Positions 57,140-64,000 of a stretch of 64,000 nucleotides of DNA are shown here, in pieces (position 1 is the stretch's first letter; every line of letters begins with the position of its first letter). The notes below the pieces were generated by a model that made no database searches, was not told the origin of the DNA, and worked only from the letters and a program-made list of their open reading frames with translations. This DNA comes from Larus michahellis (lineage: Eukaryota; Chordata; Aves; Charadriiformes; Laridae). The stretch is taken from contig NC_133907.1 of assembly GCF_964199755.1 (NCBI RefSeq), positions 6,577,001 to 6,641,000 of the forward strand. The letters are read 5' to 3'. A program made the position numbers and the translations under genes.

Positions 57140-58559
57140 TGACAAAGAAAGAAAAAACTTTATATAAAGCCATTTTTTGCCAACAAACAAACAAAAAAAA
57201 TTGCCACAGGGAAATAAATACTCAGATACACACAAACATATTAGCAATAAAATTATAATTGACTAATGAATAGGAGGAAGACAATTAGACCACATCAGTT
57301 GTCTGGAAGGATGCAAATCTCTACAGATTTGTGTATGCATCGGGATTGCTGACACACTATTGAAATATAGGTACTTCTAGCCTGGCATTTGGAAGTAATT
57401 CTAACAGTTCTAAGAAGTGCTGTGCTGACGGGATGTTTTCTGGGAATCGTGGCTCTGCCCACAGGAACTGATGGGAATCAGATTGTCCACTCATACTGAC
57501 AGAATGAATGGCCACAAGAACAACTTTGTATAATCTCCTTGGGGAGAAAAAGGCTGTGGCAAAAGGATTCCTAGGGAGTCCTGAGAAAAAAGAAATGAGG
57601 TTTCATTCTGGTGCAGCAATCCATTATAAGATTATTACCTAAACCCTTTCATGTCACTGTTACACTGGAAAGAACCAAAAGAGTGGCTGGTAGGAAGAAA
57701 ATGATAAATAGAAGTTGGAAAGCCAAACTAGACATCTCCCAAGCTAGAACTGGAAGAAACAGGACAAAGAAATGCAAAAAATAGGATAAATCAGTTAAAC
57801 AGGCAGAATTATGGAAGAAAATACTATCTTTTTTTCTTTTGGAGTGTATTTCGAAAAACTAGGGCACAACCTTCAAACTCAGAGACTGGAGGTCTGAAAG
57901 ATGAGTGACCGAAAGGTTTTCATAACTGTTTTTCAGTTTTCATAATTGTAAAATCACAAAATCTACTTGATATTTGAGAAGCATTTCTGTGCAGCACAAG
58001 TGCATATTGTTATCATAATTTTAAAAAGAAAAAAATGCAAGTTTTGCCAACTGACTTCCCAGGTTTGCCTATAAATGCGGTGAGGCAGATCGGTGCTAAC
58101 GATATGTAAAGTTCATCTCTGTGCTCCATTCATTCACACATCCATACTGGCAAGATTAGTAATAGCGTATTTGCATGGATTTATACTAGCTATTTACAGT
58201 CCCCAGGGCACAGAGGCAGAAGTTATTAATCCATGGAAAAACCTGTCATACTCTCCTTTTTTTCTACTCATGCCCCTGTCTATGTAATAGGTAGGTAATA
58301 GGTGGAATTTCTGCACTGGAGCACCCTGCACAGAAGTCAACTTCCCTAAAGCCAAGTATGGTGTAAATATCTGGCTTTGCTAATCGTTGGGGAAGGTGAC
58401 CCAAAGATGACAATGAGGGAAAGGCTGAAGTTCTTAAACCCTTTCTCGCATGGGCACAACATGCTCCCAGACATCTGTGTGTACCAGCACAAATTGGCAA
58501 GGAAAAGGGCAGTCAGCAGTGGTGGAGCAACGCAGGGACTCCGTAGGGAAGTTGGACAT

Positions 58560-58900
58560 ATTCAAATAGATAGGACTGGTTATACTGTGCCCAGTTTTGG
58601 CTCTCCCAATTCAAGAGCAGTGTGGAGAATCTAAAGGAGGCTCAGCAGAGGGTTACCGAGACACTCAGGGCCAAGAGCACATGACCTAAATGGAGAGACC
58701 GAAGGTGCTGGGCTTGCTTATCCTGGAGAAAAAGAGGCCAAGGATTGATCTCTGCCGGAATGGCTGTTACAGAGATGAGAATCCAGTTCCTCTTGGTAGG
58801 TAGTGTCATATGACAGACCAAGGAGAAATGGCCATAAATTGCAGCGCGGGAGGGTCAGTTGAAACTTGGGAAAAAAAGCATTACTCATTTTTCAGGCATT
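58560..58900 (+). mobile_element. Ancient degenerate CR1 fragment
   Basis: Diverged but recognisable CR1 phrases on the plus strand: ACTGTGCCCAGTTTTGGCTC, AGGCTCAGCAGAGGGTTACC, and GGTGCTGGGCTTGCTTATCC followed by CTGGAGAAAAAGAGGCCAAG. No open frame and no preserved tail; much older than the copies in RAE1. Confidence 0.7.
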
Positions 58901-61900
58901 CTTTGAAAAACAAAACCAAAAACTCCCTCAACAACTACTAAACCAACACCCCAGTATGACTACAATTGAAGAACCCAATATAAAATAAAAAATCGCCACC
59001 CTCTGGTTTCTTACTGTTTCAGATATCTCCTAACTTCAATTACACATATTACACTATTACACATATTTTATCACACATGTATGTTACACACATGTGCTAC
59101 ATTTGTTACCTGTTTGCTACATTTTTGTTTAAAACTCTCTGTACGCAGTTAGCAGTTGTCAGAATGCCGTTTTTTGGTGAGGAATGAGTTCTTTTTGTAC
59201 AAGCAAAAACCAGAAGTGCTTAATTTGCAATGTAATATTGACTATCATCTCCCTGAGTCAAAAATTAGCTTTTTGTAATGAATTCATTGAATTGTGTGGG
59301 CACCATTGCATCACTTTGTCCAACGGGATGAACAAAAAAGTCGGAAAGAAAAGAAAAACTATTGAAAGGAAACTGCAAAAACCCATTGGCCCAAACAATG
59401 TGAGCATGCTAATTAACTAGTAGCAGTTACTTGAATAATCAAGACAGGTTATTTCTTGTATTTATTACAGGCGCTTTCAGGTATTTATTACATCAGCTGT
59501 GATATTTATCTAATCAACTGTTTAGAACACCACACTGGGACACGTGTGCTAGAGTAAAGGGGTTAATTTTGATCATTTAAACTGCAGGTACTCTATTTAA
59601 GGTACTTTGTGACACCAGCAAGTTTCCACCTTTCCCTTAGGATTTTAAATCTACTAGCACTTTTCAGACGAATTATACTAATTTTAGTGCTTCCCAGATC
59701 CAGTTCCAACCATTCAGCTTTTCAGTACCCAGTGAGAAAATTGGTCTCCTTTCCTTTGCATCTTTTCCGTTTCCACAGACCAGTGGTTAATATTTTCAAT
59801 ACAGGCCCTCTATTCAAGAAACACAAAATGTTTACAACGTGGGTGACATAATTATCTCTACAATGTTAAAACCTGATGCATGGACCCACATACAGGCAAA
59901 CCAAGGCTTTTTGACCATTTGATTGCTGCCTCTACAGAAAATTTGCAATGATAAAAATTATAATTAGAGATATATAAATACTGATTTTTATGCTTTACCA
60001 AATCAACTGGTGTCTGAAAGTATTTTTTTTTTTAAAGTCATCCCTGATAGTTGACCACCATAATACTGAATTCACCAGTTTTAATCTGATTTAATAATGT
60101 CCCTGTGCTTCAACATACTGCCGAAAAGACTCATGAATTGCCACATACATTTTCTTGATGAGAGGAGCTTTTGTATGAACTTTTTAGAGCAGCTGGCAAC
60201 AAAATATAAGAAACATCTACCATGCTTCCCTGGATTGGTCTAAGAGATGGGAAAGTAGGAGGAGAGCAAACACCACAACACTTTGTAGTCCAGTTTGACA
60301 ACTAAAGGCTAAATTGCCTCCTGCCTTCTCTTCCTAATAAAAAGCCTAAGACATTTTACACTTGTTAATCTAAAGTCAGCCCAATATTCTGCTTCTGACA
60401 GCAAGCAATACTGGACATCATGAGAAGAGTGTGAGAAGACTGTCTAGTGATGCTTTCCCAGCATACTCTCCCAGTCTCCTCCTGTTTATGACTCAAGGAC
60501 TTCTGGAACCAGCAGTGGTGTCTTTGTATTCACGGAATTTTTCTTCTATGGATTTGCACATACACATTTTTAACATACAGAATGTCCTGTGACGGGGAGT
60601 TCCACAGATTAACTACTCACGCTTGAAGATGCATCTCCTTGAACCTGCTCTCTGCTAGTTAGTTATCGTGTCTCTTACTGCATTGAACAAGACCATGAAA
60701 AAACAGCATGTGTCCACCTTTCCCATGTCACTCAGTTGGGTTTTTTTAGATTTTTAACACATCCCCACACTGCTTCCCCTGACTCTTATTGTCACAGACT
60801 GGGGGGAGGAAGGGTGGGGGCGGCGGGGGAGAAAAGAGGTGCAGAGGAAAATGGGGAAAAGGCAAAGACAGAACCACTTAGGAGCCTGAATGAAGGAGAA
60901 GGGAGCACAGTGCTCAGGATGTTTGCAGTATGATATCTGGGGCCAAAAGTAAGAGCAGGAAAATAAGTTGGGAACAAATACACAGGAAGAAGAGGGGAAA
61001 CCCCTAAATGACAGGAACCGGTAACAATTCCAGGCAAGACCCTCTGTCTTGTTTTGGATGATACAAGCATCAAGATTCAGAAGGAATTTTGACCATCTGA
61101 ACTTGGCTGGAAGCTACACACTCCTATTCCTTCTTTCCCCCTTACACGTCAGCTCTGCAATCTAATGAAAAAATCACTTTTAAATTCCTTAACAAACAGG
61201 CAGGTTTACCGCCCTTATACTCCCTACAGTCCCACCGATTTCAGTCCATAGGAATCTGAGAACATAGTCTGGCTCTAAGGAAATTCAATGTACAGAAGTA
61301 CATTAAGGAGCTATACCGTCTTTTCTCACCACTGGAGGGAACTTATTTGCCCTAGCTCGAAAAAGAACTTGAGTGTGATTAAGATAAAATAGATTATGGA
61401 GAATTTGATATACATGTAAATGTCTCTAGATACTTAATGGGGAAGCAGTGGAACAGGTTTGGGCAGCCTACAGGTTGATGACCTGTTCTGATAAAACCTG
61501 GCTGGACTATAGAAGTCATTCAATATCCATCCTCGCTGCAGTTTCTCATGGCCGGCTACCTAACGGAGCACAGATTTCTGATTTTATTAGACTTTAACTT
61601 GCCACCCTCATAAAGGTTATTGCATCAGAATATAAGAAAGTCACCTGAAAGGAACACTGAAGTTTTACCTACCAAAAAAACCCCAACCCATTATACATCC
61701 AGATTGGGATGGAGAGGAGGAGACTGTAAGAAATATTGGATAGGAGTCCTGCTATATGCATAGACACGAAATCTTGGCTGCCCACTGTATGAGCTAAAGC
61801 GTTGGATAGTAACAGTGCTCTAGAAAAGATTGAACCCTGGGGGTTACTGCTAGGCATGATGGATTTAATTAGCAGGGTGTGTCTAGAGGGAATGAAGGAG

Positions 61901-64000
61901 ATTCTTCTCAGGACATGCCTACACTTGAAACTGTGTGGGTTTTGTGCATCTCTGTTAAATGATCTGAAAAAACTATTGTATGATCAATGCACTCATACCT
62001 TCACACAATACTCTCCTGCACATAAGATATTCTTATTTTCTGTCACTGCAGTTCTTCTTTTTGCAATAACAAAATCCCCTTTTTGAGCTTAGTTTAATTT
62101 CTCATCTTGTTCGACCTCCTTTTGTGTTTTGTGCTATTTCCCACATGTTCAGTAGTGAACCATTTCACACCTTTTCAGTTACAAATAGAATAAAACCCAG
62201 CAGATTAGTGTGCAAATGAGACAAAAGTACCCAGTGAAAATGCTAATGCGATGATTTTGCCTCTGAACAGCAGACTACATTAAAAAGCCCATTTCCATTT
62301 ATGCAACAGAAGATTTTGTCAGTCAATAAATCCATGCAATCTTAGAAGAAAGAATTAATCTTACACAACTGGAGTTTTGTTTCAGGAAATTAATTTATGC
62401 TAAGAGATTCAGCCTCTTAACTGAAAAGATTTAGTGTGTTTGCGTTCCACTTTGCAGTTTTATTTGTTCTTTAATTTGCAGGAGTCCATACTAGGAAATA
62501 ATTTAACAAAAATGCCAAGAGGAAAGGGATGTGCGTACAGGTTTGTGTGCAGACAAGAAACAGGGTCTCTAGAGCTACGCTATTTGTTGTCACTCTTAAA
62601 GACCTCAGAAAATCTCTGAACATTTACGTATTAGTTGCTCTGTGTATAAAATGGAAATTGAGCACCTGGTATCTCACATAAGTGCTGTTAGCGTTGGTAT
62701 CCACAGAATGTGCACAGGTAAATGCACTACTAGTATTACGAATGTAACAAAATCAAAGAAAGCAGGATAAGATTTCATGGATGGGAAACACTGCCTTAAC
62801 AACAGCCTTTTTCAAATGTCTTTCTCTCCTGACAAAAGATGAGGAAATTACTAGTAAATGCATTAAATTGTATACAGGAGGGAAAAAAAGCTACCATCTT
62901 TATATTCTGCCAAGAGGAGAAAACCAGCATTGAGCTGTACTATGTACAAAAATGTATATTGAGAGTTATCCTATATCAAGCTTGTGTCCCAGTGTGGGAA
63001 TTTTGTTTGCAAAAGAACTGCAGGGATTGTTCTGCAAAGAGCATCTAAGCCTACGGACCCCCCTGCCTTTCCCAGGAACTCTTGCTGCTTAGCTTACTCT
63101 TGCTGGCTGTGAAGTCTGAAAAGGGTTCACAGAGGAGCAACAGGATCAGACTTCCCCTCTCACCTTTTGTTGCAGAAAAAGAAAAGGGTTTGATCCAGGC
63201 CTCTAAAAACACTTCAGACTGAATCAGACCACAATCAAACCCATATTACACACAAAATGGACACTCACAAAAAAGCCATCTTCCTAACTCCCGAAATTAG
63301 TCTTTAAAGCCGCTATTTACAACCAAATACAGGCAAGTATCTTTAAGACCTAATACAAATGATACTGAAACTATCATTTGCTATGACTTAAATAAGTATT
63401 CCATAGGTCTGATTTTAGCTTCCACTGAAAAACTGAGGTAAGGAGCCACCACCCGTGGCCGCACAGGCTTACACGCATTCGCGTCTTTCATCCAACCCAC
63501 CACTACCAGCTCCAGGTCACACTGATTAACACTTTTCACATAAACACACTTTTTCTTATTTGAAATGTTAATGCCTGCTTAGTGCAAGGTGAAAGTCTAT
63601 CCAACGATAGAATCCCTTAAGAGTGTTAATTAAACAGGACAATAATAATCCACTGGTGATTTATAGCGAGGTGGATTACTAGACCGTAGTGGTTGGTCTG
63701 ATAGGCATTTATTGCCTACTTAACCATTTAAGTATAACAAAAAAAATCATTGTGGTACAAAAGGTGATGAATGTTTCTGCTAAAACAGTCCATTAAGATG
63801 ATTCATTAACATTACAAAGAGGTCTGCAGCCTGCGTGCCACTTGGAGCCTGTAAAAGTCTGGGAAAGTGAGAGGCATTACCATAGGAAATGCTTTATGCT
63901 AAATGTGCGCTGATAGAATCTAAAGTCCACTTTCTGCAGATAACATCACTTTTTGCATTTTGCACTACAAGGTCCAAGGACGCTTTGTACTTCTCAGCTC

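Larger units (their letters stand above)
48950..64000. other. Gene-poor AT-rich region upstream of SPO11, no supported gene
   Basis: No exon with recognisable similarity was found on either strand. In human the next gene beyond the SPO11 5' end is BMP7, in divergent orientation tens of kb away, so this is probably the SPO11-BMP7 intergenic region and may hold BMP7 enhancers (inference). Contents seen: CR1 fragments at 52901-53390 and 58560-58900, a TA-rich tract at 57113-57139, and A or T runs near 50790-50810, 51030-51041, 54688-54698, 56829-56840 and 60027-60036. Short ORFs up to 109 codons are spread over both strands at chance level. Confidence 0.6.

Noticed and set aside
61441-61540. Phrase resembling the CR1 segment encoding WNRLPR (GTGGAACAGGTTTGGGCAGC)
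   Set aside because: Only a short match with no tail or further CR1 sequence; too weak to call without a repeat library.
1-64000. CRISPR arrays, tRNA or rRNA genes, endogenous retroviral genes
   Set aside because: I looked for direct-repeat arrays, cloverleaf-like genes and retroviral pol/env-like translations and saw none that could be supported by eye.

Overview
This window is vertebrate nuclear DNA, and almost certainly from a bird. The genes are split by GT-AG introns. CpG islands sit at two housekeeping-type promoters. The interspersed repeats are CR1 LINEs, several ending in the avian-style ATTCTATGATTCTATGA tail. Three genes can be read exon by exon, all on the minus strand, in the order (left to right) RBM38, RAE1, SPO11. 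This is the gene order known from human 20q13 (SPO11-RAE1-RBM38), seen here in reverse.

Layout. 1-9295: 5' part of RBM38. Coding exons 1-3 are at 9128-9295, 8355-8478 and 7690-7744. The remaining coding exon was not found and should lie left of the window, so 1-7689 is intron 3. 9296-9900: RBM38 CpG-island promoter. About 9900-22670: intergenic, with no gene I can support. 22688-32690: complete RAE1, with one non-coding and eleven coding exons (1107 nt, 368 aa plus stop) and two CR1 insertions in introns. 32590-32880: RAE1 CpG-island promoter. About 33177-48506: SPO11, with twelve exons identified by clear protein similarity and a candidate first exon at 48361-48506. The combined reading frame is 1206 nt (401 aa plus stop). 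48661-48880: a short GC-rich tandem array just upstream of that first exon. 48950-64000: AT-rich, gene-poor DNA with scattered CR1 fragments. By conserved synteny this leads toward BMP7, which is not in the window.

Functions. RBM38 is an RNA-binding protein controlling mRNA stability. RAE1 is a WD40 mRNA-export and mitotic-spindle factor that binds NUP98. SPO11 is the meiotic topoisomerase VI-A-like enzyme that makes recombination-initiating double-strand breaks. They are neighbours by ancestral synteny, not as an operon.

The most notable observation is the probable SPO11 promoter. A 30/60-bp tandem array carries five TCCCGC (E2F/E2F6-type) cores, two CCAAT boxes and two TAACAG (MYB-type) cores. 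It lies about 155-360 bp upstream of a newly recognised candidate start exon whose splice phase fits exon 2 exactly. I found no sign of a wholly unknown system. Exons were called by eye from translated similarity, splice consensus and phase arithmetic; no alignment or database search was run.
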